38,635 nucleotides of DNA from an uncultured Lachnospiraceae bacterium (GCA_944380095.1 CALWGP010000012.1:1-38635), one strand, 5' to 3'; positions 17,858 through 26,448 are shown, counted from the stretch's first letter. The notes: generated by a model from the letters alone, not told the origin. Translations and numbers: made by a program.

Positions 17858-19225
17858 ATGCAGCACGCAGCAGATAAAACCGAATTGTTCGAAACCATGC
17901 CCGTCCGGCAGGCCGTATGCCGGCAAATCGTTCCCGCCGTCGCCAGCCAGATGATCGCCCTGGTTTACAGCCTGGCCGATACCTATTTTGTGGGGATGCT
18001 CAACCAGCCCCACCAGACGGCGGCCATCACCGTGGTCTATTCTTCTTTCGTCATGCTCACGGCGATTTCCAACCTCTTCGGCGTAGGCGGGGCCAGCGCC
18101 CTTTCCCGGGCCCTGGGGACCAAAAACCGGGAAGGCGCCCGTCAGATCGCCGCCCTTTCTTTCTGGGGCGGGCTTATCTGCGCCCTGCTCTTTTCCCTTT
18201 TGTTTCTCGCCTTCGCCCGCCCGGTACTCGTCCTGTGCGGCGCTGTGCCAAAAGTCTATCCCATCGCGTTTCAATACGCCCTGTGGGTGGTGGTAATCGG
18301 CGGCCCCGCCGCCATTCTCAACACCCTTCTGGCCAACCTGGTCCGCGCCCAGGGAAACGCGGCCATAGCTTCCGTGGGCGTCTCCCTGGGCGGCGTGCTG
18401 AATATCCTTCTGGATCCCTTCTTCGTCCTCCCGGGATTTCTGGGCATGGGCGCTGCAGGGGCCGGTATGGCCACCGCCCTTTCCAATCTGGCCGCCACCC
18501 TGTATTTTCTCTTCTACATCGCCATCCGCCAAAAAAACACCGCCGTGGCGATCCATCCTTCCCTGCTTAAGCCTGCCCTTTGCTACCTCAAAACCGTCCT
18601 CTCTACCGGCCTGCCTTCCGCAGTCCAGTACGCCCTTACGGTAGTGGCCATCGCCGCCCAGTCCCGCTTTGTTTCCCTTTACGGCACCCAGGCCATGGCC
18701 GCTTTGGGCATCGTCAAAAAGCTGGACCAGCTCCCCCTCTATTTTTCCATCGGGGTTTCCAGCGGCATCCTGCCCCTTTTGGCCTACAACTATTCTTCGG
18801 GAAACCACACGCGCCGGAGGGCGGTTTTCCGGCTGGGCCGCGCCGTTTCCCTTTCCTTTTCCCTGCTGTGCCTGGTCGTATACGAAGCCTTCGCACCCCG
18901 GCTGGCCGCCCTGTTTATCGGCGATCCCGTCACCATTGGCTACGGCGCCGGCTTCCTGCGCTGTATGGTAACCGCCATGCCCATGATGTCCGTCTGCTAT
19001 CCCATGATCATCCAGTTTCAGGCCACGGAAAAAGTACGGGCGTCCATGGTCTGTTCCCTCCTGCGCAAAGGAGTGCTGGACATCCCCCTTCTCTTTTTGA
19101 TGAACGCCCTCTTTGGGCTCTACGGCTGCATGTGGGTACAGCCCATGGTGGATTCCATTTCCCTGGTCGTGGCCGGCGCCTTCTCCAGGCGGCTGGAAAA
19201 AGAAAACTTTGAAAAGTCCCTGTAA
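17858..19225 (+). CDS. MATE family efflux transporter (copy 2)
   Basis: A 455-residue polytopic antiporter. The opening motif IVPAVASQMIALVYSLADTYFVG and the following GVGGASALSRALGTKNR are conserved MATE features, and the helices repeat in two halves of six. The start at 17858 is set by AAAGGAG about ten bases upstream; a TTG at 17819 lacks a site. It belongs to a different MATE branch from copy 1 (different N-terminal motif, GVGGASALSRALG). It is divergent from cotH and followed after 119 bases by the flavodoxin gene. The substrate is unknown. Confidence 0.93.
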   Translation: MQHAADKTELFETMPVRQAVCRQIVPAVASQMIALVYSLADTYFVGMLNQPHQTAAITVVYSSFVMLTAISNLFGVGGASALSRALGTKNREGARQIAALSFWGGLICALLFSLLFLAFARPVLVLCGAVPKVYPIAFQYALWVVVIGGPAAILNTLLANLVRAQGNAAIASVGVSLGGVLNILLDPFFVLPGFLGMGAAGAGMATALSNLAATLYFLFYIAIRQKNTAVAIHPSLLKPALCYLKTVLSTGLPSAVQYALTVVAIAAQSRFVSLYGTQAMAALGIVKKLDQLPLYFSIGVSSGILPLLAYNYSSGNHTRRRAVFRLGRAVSLSFSLLCLVVYEAFAPRLAALFIGDPVTIGYGAGFLRCMVTAMPMMSVCYPMIIQFQATEKVRASMVCSLLRKGVLDIPLLFLMNALFGLYGCMWVQPMVDSISLVVAGAFSRRLEKENFEKSL

Positions 19226-19251
19226 AATCTCCCCGTTTCGCCCCGTCTCCC

Positions 19252-19281
19252 TTGCCCGTCCTGCGGACGATGGGGTAAGAT
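19252..19281 (+). promoter_or_regulatory. Weak candidate promoter for the flavodoxin gene
   Basis: TTGCCC (19252-19257) and TAAGAT (19276-19281) are separated by 18 bases, 63 bases before the flavodoxin ATG. Each hexamer matches consensus at four of six positions, so this is tentative. Confidence 0.3.
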
Positions 19282-19344
19282 GGAAGGAAGAAATGCTGCG
19301 AACCGGGTTCGCGGATTATTTATAAAAAGAATGGAGGAAACGCT

Positions 19345-19887
19345 ATGAACCGCCCTGTCGTCATTTACAGTTCCCACTACGGGTTTACCGAACGTTATGC
19401 CCGCTGGATCGCCCGGGATCTGGGCTGTCCCATCTTTCCGGCAAAGCCTTTTCCGGCCCAAAAGCTTGCGGGGTTTGATACCGTCATTTTCGGCGGCGGC
19501 CTTTATGCGGGAGGAGTATCCGGGATCAGGCAGCTTATCGCCAACCGGAAAGCCCTTTCTTCCAAAAAGGTGATCCTGTTCACCTGCGGGCTGGCGGATC
19601 CTTTCGTTCCCGATAACGCGGCCCATATCCGCGCTTCCCTGGAAAAAACCCTCCCTCCGGAAATGATGGAGTCCATCCATTTCTACCATCTGCGCGGCGG
19701 CATCGACTACAGCCGTCTTAATTTTGTTCACAGATCCATGATGGCCATGCTCCAAAAAATGCTGCAAAAAAAAGATCCCCGGACGCTGGGTCCGGAAGAT
19801 CTTCAGCTCCTGGAGACCTATGGCAAACGGATAGATTTCACAGACCCAGACAGCATAAAGCCCCTGGTGGAGGATGCCCGAACATAA
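19345..19887 (+). CDS. Flavodoxin-domain protein (HemG/flavodoxin_5 type)
   Basis: A 180-residue cytoplasmic protein with a flavodoxin-like fold. The FMN phosphate loop is YSSHYGFTERYARWIA near the N-terminus, and the second flavin loop includes VIFGGGLYAGGVSG. The length and spacing are those of the flavodoxin_5 group, which contains HemG-type protoporphyrinogen oxidase but also many uncharacterised anaerobe flavoproteins. No haem genes are nearby, so an electron-transfer or quinone/NADPH reductase role is as likely as HemG. TGGAGG lies upstream of the ATG. Confidence 0.8.
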   Translation: MNRPVVIYSSHYGFTERYARWIARDLGCPIFPAKPFPAQKLAGFDTVIFGGGLYAGGVSGIRQLIANRKALSSKKVILFTCGLADPFVPDNAAHIRASLEKTLPPEMMESIHFYHLRGGIDYSRLNFVHRSMMAMLQKMLQKKDPRTLGPEDLQLLETYGKRIDFTDPDSIKPLVEDART

Positions 19888-19909
19888 CTCCGGCAGAAAA
19901 AAGTGCGCC

Positions 19910-19941
19910 CCTGTCTTATTTTGTGTTATTCTAAAGACAGG
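19910..19941 (+). repeat. Inverted repeat upstream of the isomerase gene
   Basis: CCTGTCTT (19910-19917) pairs perfectly with AAGACAGG (19934-19941) across a 16-base AT-rich centre. It sits between the flavodoxin stop and the isomerase ribosome binding site. It could be a weak terminator for the upstream gene or an operator for the sugar genes; no T tract follows, which favours the latter slightly. Confidence 0.4.
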
Positions 19942-19971
19942 ACTTCAAATCGCAAACAAGGAGGTATCCCC

Positions 19972-20817
19972 ATGAAAATCGGCACCTGTGTCAACTTTTC
20001 TTCCCCGGAGGAAATCCCTGCAAAACTGGCTGTCCTGAAAGAGAACGGTTTTGATTCCTGCCAGCTCATTTCCTGGACCCCTTCCGTCTGGACGCCGGAA
20101 AACGCAGAATTTTTAAAGAAATGCCTAAAACAGTATGGCATTACCGTTTCCGCCTTCTGGTGCGGCTGGAACGGCCCCGTGATCTGGAATTTTTACGACG
20201 GGCAGCTCACCCTGGGGCTGGTTCCCCCGGAATACCGTCAGATGCGCATCCAGAATCTGTGCGACGGGGCGGATTTTGCCCACAGCCTGGGCATTTCCGA
20301 TGTGGTCACCCATATGGGCTTTATCCCGGAGAATCCCTACGATCCCAATTTCCACAGCTTTTGCGTCGCCGTCCGCACGGTGGCCCAGCATCTGAAACAA
20401 AACGGCCAGTATCTTCTGTTCGAAACCGGGCAGGAAACGCCCGTCACCCTGCTGCGCTGTTTTGAAACGGTGGGCATGGACAACCTGGGAATCAATCTGG
20501 ATACGGCCAACCTGATCCTCTATGGCAAAGCCAATCCCGTGGATGCCCTGGACGTGTTCGGAAAATACGTCCGCAACCTCCATGCCAAAGACGGCCGCTA
20601 TCCGGTAAACGGCCACGACCTGGGGGAAGAAACCCGCCTGGGCGAAGGAAAGGTGGATTTTCGCGCGCTCTTTTCCCGCCTAAAGGAACTGGGGTACGAT
20701 TCCCATGTCACCATCGAGCGGGAAATTTCCGGTCCCCAGCAGCTTTCCGACATCCTGGATGCCAAAAACTATCTGCAGGCCATTATTGATGAAATCTATG
20801 GAGGTGCCTCATGTTAA
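19972..20817 (+). CDS. Sugar phosphate isomerase/epimerase (AP_endonuc_2 TIM barrel)
   Basis: A 281-residue TIM-barrel protein of the xylose-isomerase-like family, which isomerises or epimerises sugars, inosose or keto-acids with a divalent metal. Likely metal ligands are Glu in LLFETGQE, Asp in INLDTANL, His in NLHAKDG, and Glu in VTIEREI near the end. GGAGG seven bases ahead sets the ATG at 19972; upstream in-frame starts lack a site. The stop overlaps the next ATG by seven bases, so translation with the Gfo/Idh/MocA gene is coupled. The pairing is typical of myo-inositol or unusual-sugar catabolism, but no transporter is present and the substrate cannot be named. Confidence 0.87.
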   Translation: MKIGTCVNFSSPEEIPAKLAVLKENGFDSCQLISWTPSVWTPENAEFLKKCLKQYGITVSAFWCGWNGPVIWNFYDGQLTLGLVPPEYRQMRIQNLCDGADFAHSLGISDVVTHMGFIPENPYDPNFHSFCVAVRTVAQHLKQNGQYLLFETGQETPVTLLRCFETVGMDNLGINLDTANLILYGKANPVDALDVFGKYVRNLHAKDGRYPVNGHDLGEETRLGEGKVDFRALFSRLKELGYDSHVTIEREISGPQQLSDILDAKNYLQAIIDEIYGGASC

Positions 20818-21755
20818 AAGTCGGTTTGGTGGGAGTGGGCGGGATCAGCGGCGCCCATATCCCTGCCTGGGAATCCCTGGAAGATACGGTACTTACCGCC
20901 CTGTGCGACATCCGTCCCGAGCGTATGCAGCCCTGGCCCCAAAAGCGCTGCTATACGGATTTTGACGAAATGCTTCAAAAGGAAGAGCTGGATATCCTGG
21001 ACATCTGCCTGCCTACCTGGCTCCACGTCCCTTTCGCCGTCAAGGCAATGGAAAAGGGGATCCACGTGATCTGCGAAAAGCCCGTTTCCTTAAAGCAGGA
21101 AGAACTGGCCCTGGCCTATTCCACCGCCCAAAAGAACGGCGTCTGCTTCATGGTGGCCCAGGTACTGCGCTTCTGGCCGGAATATGAACTGCTCAAAGAA
21201 ATTTACGATACGAAAAAATACGGAAACCTCCTGTCCGGATACATGGGACGCCTGGGCTGCTATCCCAAGTGGAGCTGGGACAACTGGATGATGGATCCGC
21301 AGCGCAGCGGCATGGTTCCCTTTGACCTGCACATCCATGATCTGGACTTTTTGATCTATGCTTTCGGGACGCCCCAAAAGGTCCAGCGACACAGGGCTTC
21401 CCTTCCCGACCAGGACTATGTCCACGCGGTATACGAATACCCCGGCTTTTTCGTTTCGGCGGAAGCTTCCTGGTTCGCGGCCCCCTATCCTTTCGGCGCA
21501 TCTTTCCGCTTCCAATTCGAAAAAGCGCTGGTCGCCTATGAAAAGGGCGTGCTGACCATCTACGAAAACGAGGGCAGGATTTTGGACCTCTCCGCCGGAT
21601 CCGCAGGGGACAGCGGCGTCATCAATCTTCCCAAAAGCGACGCCTACGCCGAAGAAATCCGTTATTTCAAAGACTGCGTCCTTTCCGGCACATTTCCGGA
21701 CAAAGTAAAAGAAGCCGAGCTCTCCGTCGTTTTAGATCTGCTCAACTCCTTCTGA
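20811..21755 (+). CDS. Gfo/Idh/MocA family oxidoreductase
   Basis: A 314-residue NAD(P)-dependent dehydrogenase. The N-terminal Rossmann fold has GLVGVGGISGAHIP (the glycine-rich loop) and then the family signature VICEKPVSL with the catalytic Lys. The C-terminal alpha/beta sheet domain contains FDLHIHDLDFLIYAFG, whose HxxD-type residues complete the active site. Members oxidise sugar or inositol hydroxyls. The ATG lies inside the end of the isomerase gene, with GGAGG six bases upstream. The product of one enzyme may be the substrate of the other, as in ketose/inosose pathways. Confidence 0.9.
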   Translation: MLKVGLVGVGGISGAHIPAWESLEDTVLTALCDIRPERMQPWPQKRCYTDFDEMLQKEELDILDICLPTWLHVPFAVKAMEKGIHVICEKPVSLKQEELALAYSTAQKNGVCFMVAQVLRFWPEYELLKEIYDTKKYGNLLSGYMGRLGCYPKWSWDNWMMDPQRSGMVPFDLHIHDLDFLIYAFGTPQKVQRHRASLPDQDYVHAVYEYPGFFVSAEASWFAAPYPFGASFRFQFEKALVAYEKGVLTIYENEGRILDLSAGSAGDSGVINLPKSDAYAEEIRYFKDCVLSGTFPDKVKEAELSVVLDLLNSF

Positions 21756-21808
21756 AATTTCAAACGCGGGCGGCGGAATACGGTGCAAATGCAGGAATTT
21801 CAAAATCT

Positions 21809-21838
21809 GACCACAGGCTGGCAAAAAGGCCTGTGGTC
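21809..21838 (+). terminator. Hairpin after the oxidoreductase gene
   Basis: A perfect ten-pair stem, GACCACAGGC with GCCTGTGGTC, encloses a ten-base loop. It begins 53 bases past the oxidoreductase stop and precedes the DUF402 promoter. No T tract follows on the plus strand, so it may act with Rho or as a transcript-stabilising end. Confidence 0.45.
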
Positions 21839-21860
21839 TAAATGCTCCCGCTTAGGCGGC

Positions 21861-21889
21861 TTGACTTTCCACCCCCGGAAAGGTAAAAT
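21861..21889 (+). promoter_or_regulatory. Promoter for the DUF402 gene
   Basis: TTGACT (21861-21866) and TAAAAT (21884-21889) are separated by exactly 17 bases, each five of six to the sigma-A consensus. It lies about 47 bases before the DUF402 ATG and after a hairpin, so DUF402 is probably monocistronic. Confidence 0.65.
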
Positions 21890-21935
21890 TTGGGTATAGA
21901 ATACGGAAACAGTTTCATATTCCAAAGGAGCCGCC

Positions 21936-22463
21936 ATGAAGGATTTTGACCGCAGCGATTCCATGCCCCGCCTGTATCGGAAACGTCTGATCCCCGAAGA
22001 ATGCATTCCTCTTTTCGACGATGTTATCCTTTCATTTCAGGATGACGTCCTCGTCACGTCCTGGCGCACCATCCGTCCGAAGAAAAACATGGACCACGGC
22101 TATTCCTGCTACTACTTAAAAGAAGGGTATAAGATCAGCAAATTTTACCGCGCCGATCATACGCTTCTTTATTATTATTGCGATATTATTTCCCCCCTGT
22201 ATGAAAAAGAAACCAATTCTTTGATTGTAACGGACCTGCTGGTAGACGTGATTGTCTACCCCGACGGTTTTGTCAAAATTGTAGACATGGACGAGCTGGT
22301 AACCGCCTCCCAAAACGGCCTGCTTTCCGTGGACAGGCTGCGGGAAGCCCTTTTAGCGCTAGACAGGCTTTTGTCCCGGCTCTATGGCGGCCAGCTTTCC
22401 TCGCTGCTTTCCCCCATCAACGAATTCGACCGGGAAGATTCTCTTAAACTCCTCCCGGTCTGA
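21936..22463 (+). CDS. DUF402 domain-containing protein
   Basis: A 175-residue protein of the DUF402 (YgaC/FomD-like) beta-barrel fold, whose characterised relatives are nucleoside di- or triphosphate phosphatases or hydrolyse nucleotidyl-phosphonates. Residues ~50-145 carry the family pattern: WRTIRP, KFYRADHTLLYYYCDI, then LLVDVIVYPDGFVKIVDMDEL, where the acidic cluster D-x-D-E binds metal. The N-terminal ~35 residues are not conserved. AAAGGAG lies six bases before the ATG. Its 3' end contains an inverted repeat that can terminate transcription, facing the convergent hydrolase 16 bases away. The specific substrate is unknown. Confidence 0.78.
   Translation: MKDFDRSDSMPRLYRKRLIPEECIPLFDDVILSFQDDVLVTSWRTIRPKKNMDHGYSCYYLKEGYKISKFYRADHTLLYYYCDIISPLYEKETNSLIVTDLLVDVIVYPDGFVKIVDMDELVTASQNGLLSVDRLREALLALDRLLSRLYGGQLSSLLSPINEFDREDSLKLLPV
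22428..22460 (+). terminator. Inverted repeat within the DUF402 3' end
   Basis: An 11-pair stem with one mismatch (GACCGGGAAGA with TCCTCCCGGTC) and an 11-base loop ends three bases before the stop codon ends. Only 16 bases separate the two convergent genes, so the termination signal may be embedded in coding sequence. The downstream T content is low. Confidence 0.4.
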
Positions 22464-22479
22464 ATAAATGGATTTATCC

Positions 22480-23691
22480 TTAATAGAAAATATGGTCGCC
22501 GATCTGAATACCGGAAAGTCCCGGGATCGGCGTCCTGAAATAGACGCACTGTCCTACGTTGGTATAGCCGCTCATCGCCTCGTCCGCCGCCCGGTAGCAG
22601 GATTCCGTAGCCCGGTTTTCCGCCAGGGCCAGCGCCAGATGGCCGTCCAGCACAGGCGCAAACTGTTTGTACTGGTAGATCACGCCGGAAACCGTATTGG
22701 GATAGACGGAACTGAGCACCCGGTTGATTACCACGGCGCCCACCGCCACCTGGCCTTCGTAAGGCTGGTTGCCCGCTTCGCAGTAGATCAGGTTTGCCAG
22801 CAGATACCTGTCGTCCTCCGTAAAGGTCACTTCCGAAATATCCCGCCAGCTGGACTGTCTGGCCAGCCGGGATTTGGCGATTTCCTCTTCCAGCTGCTTT
22901 TTCAGCGCCGCGATATCCTCTTCCTGCTGGCTGATCTGTTCGGCCAAGGCGTCCGCATGCTGCTGCGCTGCAGCTATCTGGTCGGAATAACCGGCGATGC
23001 CGCTTTTGGTACTGTTGACGCTGTCCGTAATCTTTCCCTTCTCTACGACCGCCGCTGCCTGCAGCTCGTCTAAGTCCGCCTTCTCCTGTTCCAGCCTCGC
23101 TTCCAGCTCCTCCACCGCTTCCCGCTGGGCCTTATACCGTGCCAGCATATTCCGGTCATACTCGTGGAGTTTTTCAATGTAAAGGCTCTGGTTGAGCAGA
23201 TCCGAAAACCCCCTGGAATTGGCCAGAATCTCAAAATAGGTTTGATTGTGGTCCTCGTAGAGATAGCGAAGCCGCTTCTTCATGGCCTCATACTGGGCCT
23301 CTTCCGTGGCTTTCGCCTCTTCAAGTTCCTCCTGGGCCTGACGGATCTCCTCGTTTTTGTCGATGATGTCGCTTTCGATTTCTTCCAGGTTCTGGCTGAT
23401 GGCGGTCAGATCCTGCGTCAGTCCGTCCAGCTGTCCCTGCAGGGAAGTCCTGGCTTCTCCCAGATTGTCAATATTATCCTCCGTGGCGTCCTTGGCGTCT
23501 TCCGTGGCCTTCTTTAAATCCTCCGCCTGGTCGATCTGCTCCCGCAGCGATTCGATGGTATCGTTATCCGCCCATACCGGGAAAACCCATATTCCCGCAC
23601 AAAATGCCCCCGTCAGGACGGCTGCCGCCATCCGCTTCGCCAATCCTGCGGTTTTCCTTTGTCCGGCAGCCCTGCGCCGCTTTGATTTCAT
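22480..23691 (-). CDS. Coiled-coil cell wall hydrolase (SleB/Hydrolase_2 domain)
   Basis: A 403-residue exported protein. A signal peptide ends near residue 41 (PVWA). Residues ~42-275 form a long PcsB/CwlO-like coiled coil, including the QTYFEILANSRGFSDLLNQ stretch seen in such FtsX-interacting regions. Residues ~285-403 are the Hydrolase_2 (SleB/CwlJ) catalytic domain with LIYCEAGNQPYEGQVAVGAVVIN, where Glu305 is the likely catalytic acid. SleB usually carries a peptidoglycan-binding domain instead of a coil, so this may act in vegetative wall cleavage rather than only in germination. GGAGG precedes the ATG. It lies 45 bases after the dCMP deaminase gene and may share its transcript. Confidence 0.88.
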   Translation of the reverse strand: MKSKRRRAAGQRKTAGLAKRMAAAVLTGAFCAGIWVFPVWADNDTIESLREQIDQAEDLKKATEDAKDATEDNIDNLGEARTSLQGQLDGLTQDLTAISQNLEEIESDIIDKNEEIRQAQEELEEAKATEEAQYEAMKKRLRYLYEDHNQTYFEILANSRGFSDLLNQSLYIEKLHEYDRNMLARYKAQREAVEELEARLEQEKADLDELQAAAVVEKGKITDSVNSTKSGIAGYSDQIAAAQQHADALAEQISQQEEDIAALKKQLEEEIAKSRLARQSSWRDISEVTFTEDDRYLLANLIYCEAGNQPYEGQVAVGAVVINRVLSSVYPNTVSGVIYQYKQFAPVLDGHLALALAENRATESCYRAADEAMSGYTNVGQCVYFRTPIPGLSGIQIGDHIFY

Positions 23692-23736
23692 CCATTTCCT
23701 CCTGTCACGGGCGGATGCGGACTGATCCGGCCCTCT

Positions 23737-24216
23737 CTACAGCTCCATTTTCACTACCCGCCCGCTCTTTGAATAGGGACGGTAGGCGACTCCCGCCGCC
23801 CGGAACATCCGCTTGGACGCCCTTACCGACGGGGTATCCGCATACTTGTCGCAGTCGTAAATCACTTCCGAAATCCCGCTTTGAATGATCGCCTTGGCGC
23901 ACTCGTTGCAGGGAAAAAGGGAAACGTACAGCTTGGCCCCCGCCAGGCTGCCTCCCCGGAAATTTAAAATCGCGTTCAGTTCGCTGTGGGTCACATAGGG
24001 ATATTTGGTATCCAGCATATCCCCCTCCCTTTCCCAGGGGAACTCGTCGTCCGAGCATCCCAGGGGAAACCCGTTGTAACCCATGGAAAGAATTTTGTTA
24101 TCCTGGCTGACGATACACGCGCCTACCTGCGTATTGGGATCTTTGGACCGCATCCCCGCCAGCTTTGCCACCCCCATAAAGTATTCGTCCCAGGAAATAT
24201 AATCGTCCCGTTTCAT
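23737..24216 (-). CDS. comEB: dCMP deaminase (ComEB type)
   Basis: A 159-residue zinc-dependent cytidine/deoxycytidylate deaminase that converts dCMP to dUMP for thymidylate synthesis. The zinc and proton-shuttle motif THSELNAIL (His77, Glu79) and the PCNEC motif (Cys103, Cys106) are intact. The length matches Firmicute ComEB. The gene follows upp by 45 bases on the minus strand, so the two are probably cotranscribed as pyrimidine salvage genes. A competence role for the name comEB is historical only. Confidence 0.93.
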   Translation of the reverse strand: MKRDDYISWDEYFMGVAKLAGMRSKDPNTQVGACIVSQDNKILSMGYNGFPLGCSDDEFPWEREGDMLDTKYPYVTHSELNAILNFRGGSLAGAKLYVSLFPCNECAKAIIQSGISEVIYDCDKYADTPSVRASKRMFRAAGVAYRPYSKSGRVVKMEL

Positions 24217-24261
24217 TCTGCCCTTCCCCCTGCTTCCTTAATAAGCTTTCCCAAATAAGCT

Positions 24262-24891
24262 TTACTTCGTCCCGAAAATCCGGTCCCCTGCATCCCCCAG
24301 GCCGGGCACAATATAGCCGTGGTCATTGAGATGGTCGTCCAGTGCGCCGATGTAGAGATCCACGTCCGGATGGGCCTCCTGCATGGCGCGGACCCCCTCG
24401 GGCGCCGCAATGATGCAGATGAAGTGGATCCTCTTGCATCCCTTTTCCTTGAGCATCTGGATCGCTGCCACCGAAGAACCGCCCGTAGCCAGCATGGGAT
24501 CCACCACAAACACTTCCCGCTCCGCGCAGTCGGCCGGCAGCTTGCAGTAATATTCCACCGGTTTTAAAGTTTCCGGATCACGGTACAGGCCGATATGCCC
24601 CACCTTTGCGGCCGGAATCAGGGCCAGCACGCCGTCTACCATGCCCAGTCCCGCCCGCAGGATGGGCACAATGGCCATTTTCCTGCCTTTTAATTCTTTC
24701 GCCGTGGCTTTGCAGATAGGAGTTTCGATCTCCACTTCCGCCAGGGGAAGCTCCCTGGTGGCCTCAAAGCACATGAGCATGGCGATTTCGCTGATGGTCT
24801 GGCGGAAATCCTTCGTCCCCGTCTCCTTTCTCCGGATCAGGCCGATTTTATGCTGGATCAGCGGATGATCCATAATCACCGTTTTCGACAT
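24262..24891 (-). CDS. upp: Uracil phosphoribosyltransferase
   Basis: A 209-residue enzyme, exactly the usual length, making UMP from uracil and PRPP. The PRPP loop is [13 protein letters not shown] and the uracil-binding C-terminus is [16 protein letters not shown]. The conserved N-terminus has [27 protein letters not shown] precedes the ATG. It lies between rpiB and the dCMP deaminase gene, the arrangement rpiB-upp-comEB common in Firmicutes. Confidence 0.98.
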   Translation of the reverse strand: MSKTVIMDHPLIQHKIGLIRRKETGTKDFRQTISEIAMLMCFEATRELPLAEVEIETPICKATAKELKGRKMAIVPILRAGLGMVDGVLALIPAAKVGHIGLYRDPETLKPVEYYCKLPADCAEREVFVVDPMLATGGSSVAAIQMLKEKGCKRIHFICIIAAPEGVRAMQEAHPDVDLYIGALDDHLNDHGYIVPGLGDAGDRIFGTK

Positions 24892-24922
24892 CTGTCTTCC
24901 TCCTCGCTTCGCTTTTCTTTCG

Positions 24923-25354
24923 TCAGTCTTCTATCTTGGCAATCCTTCTGGCGTGTTTTTCCTCCCCGGAAAAAGGCGTGTCCAAAAAGACGTCCACAAT
25001 CTCCAGCGCCAGGTTTGTCCCCACAATCCCGCCGCCCATGGCCAGCATATTGGCGTCGTTGTGCAGACGGGTCATCTTCGCGCTGTAGGGTTCGGCGCAC
25101 AGGGCGCAGCGCACTCCCTTTACCTTATTGGCCGCAATGGAAATCCCGATCCCGGTGGTGCAGATTACCACCCCCCGGTCACATTCCCCTTTTGCCACCG
25201 CTTTTGCCGCTTCTTTCCCGAAATCCGGATAATCGCAGGACTCTTTCCCGTAACATCCGAAATCCCGGCATTCGATTCCCCTCTCCTTCAGATGACGGAC
25301 TACCTGACATTTCAGGTCATATCCGCCATGGTCGCTCGCCAATGCAACAACCAT
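24923..25354 (-). CDS. rpiB: Ribose 5-phosphate isomerase B
   Basis: A 143-residue enzyme interconverting ribose 5-phosphate and ribulose 5-phosphate. Motifs are [12 protein letters not shown] at the N-terminus, the catalytic Cys65 in [14 protein letters not shown], and His98 in [15 protein letters not shown]. The reading frame stays open far upstream, but AAGGAGG lies six to eight bases before the ATG at 25354, and the N-terminus there aligns with the family. It lies 31 bases before upp and 32 after the Sua5-type gene. Confidence 0.97.
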   Translation of the reverse strand: MVVALASDHGGYDLKCQVVRHLKERGIECRDFGCYGKESCDYPDFGKEAAKAVAKGECDRGVVICTTGIGISIAANKVKGVRCALCAEPYSAKMTRLHNDANMLAMGGGIVGTNLALEIVDVFLDTPFSGEEKHARRIAKIED

Positions 25355-25386
25355 CGTTCTCCTCCTTCTTCTTGAAACCGCCGTCG

Positions 25387-26448
25387 TCAAACATTTTCCA
25401 CATGATGGCCCGCCGCCTTTAGCAGACGGTTCATAATGGCCTGTCCAAACCCGCTTTCCGAAAAGGATTCGGAAAACATGGCCGTCATCCCCTCGTCGTC
25501 GAACTCCCGCAGGATCCGGTACAGGCTGTGTCCCACGGATAGCGGGTCCTTCCTGCTGCCCACGCTCTTGACGCTGTCCGCCCTGCAGCCCTTCCGGTAG
25601 GCTTCTGCCGTTTCGTCCGTGGCAATCACGCCCACCCGCTCGCCTTTTTCCTTTGCCGCATTGCATTTTTCGCAGATGGCAAAAACCACCGCGTCCCGTT
25701 CTCCTTCCACAACGACCAGCTCGCCTTTGGGCGCGTAATGGCGGTAGCGCATTCCCGGCGCTTTGGGCCTTAAGTGACAGTCCGGATCCAGGATCGTCCG
25801 GTCCACCTCCACCCGGGACAAAACTTCCGTCAGCATTTCCCGGGTCACAAATCCCGGCCGCAGGATCATGGGCTCCTCCCCGGTCAGGTCCACGATGGTG
25901 GATTCCAGCCCGATACCCACTTCCCCGCCGTCCAGGATCATCTCGATCCTCCCGTCCATATCCTCCAGCACGTATCTGGCCAGGGTGGGGCTGGGCCTTC
26001 CGGAACGGTTGGCGCTGGGCGCCGCCACAAAACCGCCCGCCGCTTCAATAAAAGCCCTCGCCACCGGGTCGGAAGGAAAGCGCACCGCCACCGTATCCAG
26101 CCCTCCCGTGGTTTCCTTGGGCACCAGGTCCGTCTTGTGCAAAATCATAGTCAGCGGCCCCGGCCAGAAAGCCCGCGCCAGCTTTCGCGCCGCTTCCGGC
26201 ACCGGGTCCGCGATCCGGTAGATATCCTCCCAGCGGCAGATATGCACAATCAGCGGGTTGTCTGAAGGACGGCCCTTGGCCGCATAAATTTTGCGGGAAG
26301 ACTCCGGGTTTAAGGCGTCCCCGCCCAGCCCGTAGACCGTTTCCGTAGGGAAGGCCACCAGGCCGCCGCCCCGCAGGATCTCTCCCGCCCTGCGGATGGC
26401 CTCCCGATCCGGACGGTCCTCCCGTATTGTCACCAGTTTCGTCTCCAT
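25387..26448 (-). CDS. ywlC: L-threonylcarbamoyladenylate synthase (Sua5 type)
   Basis: A 353-residue enzyme that makes threonylcarbamoyl-AMP from threonine, bicarbonate and ATP for the t6A37 modification of ANN-decoding tRNAs. The YrdC domain (~10-200) has GGLVAFPTETVYGLGGDAL, KGRPSDNPLIVHI and APSANRSGRPSPT. A Sua5 C-terminal domain (~220-345) follows, with the linker motif PGMRYRHYAPKGEL. The length fits the two-domain Sua5/YwlC form, not the short TsaC form. A good promoter lies just upstream, so it heads the rpiB-upp-comEB unit. Confidence 0.95.
   Translation of the reverse strand: METKLVTIREDRPDREAIRRAGEILRGGGLVAFPTETVYGLGGDALNPESSRKIYAAKGRPSDNPLIVHICRWEDIYRIADPVPEAARKLARAFWPGPLTMILHKTDLVPKETTGGLDTVAVRFPSDPVARAFIEAAGGFVAAPSANRSGRPSPTLARYVLEDMDGRIEMILDGGEVGIGLESTIVDLTGEEPMILRPGFVTREMLTEVLSRVEVDRTILDPDCHLRPKAPGMRYRHYAPKGELVVVEGERDAVVFAICEKCNAAKEKGERVGVIATDETAEAYRKGCRADSVKSVGSRKDPLSVGHSLYRILREFDDEGMTAMFSESFSESGFGQAIMNRLLKAAGHHVENV

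Noticed and set aside
17750..18808. 352-codon minus-strand frame opposite MATE copy 2
   Set aside because: Gly-, Asp- and Gln-rich antisense translation of a clear transporter, with no ribosome binding site seen.
24240..24264. Direct repeat containing ATAAGCTTT around the upp stop codon
   Set aside because: Two copies of a nine-base AT-rich word are too short to suggest a mobile element or regulatory site.
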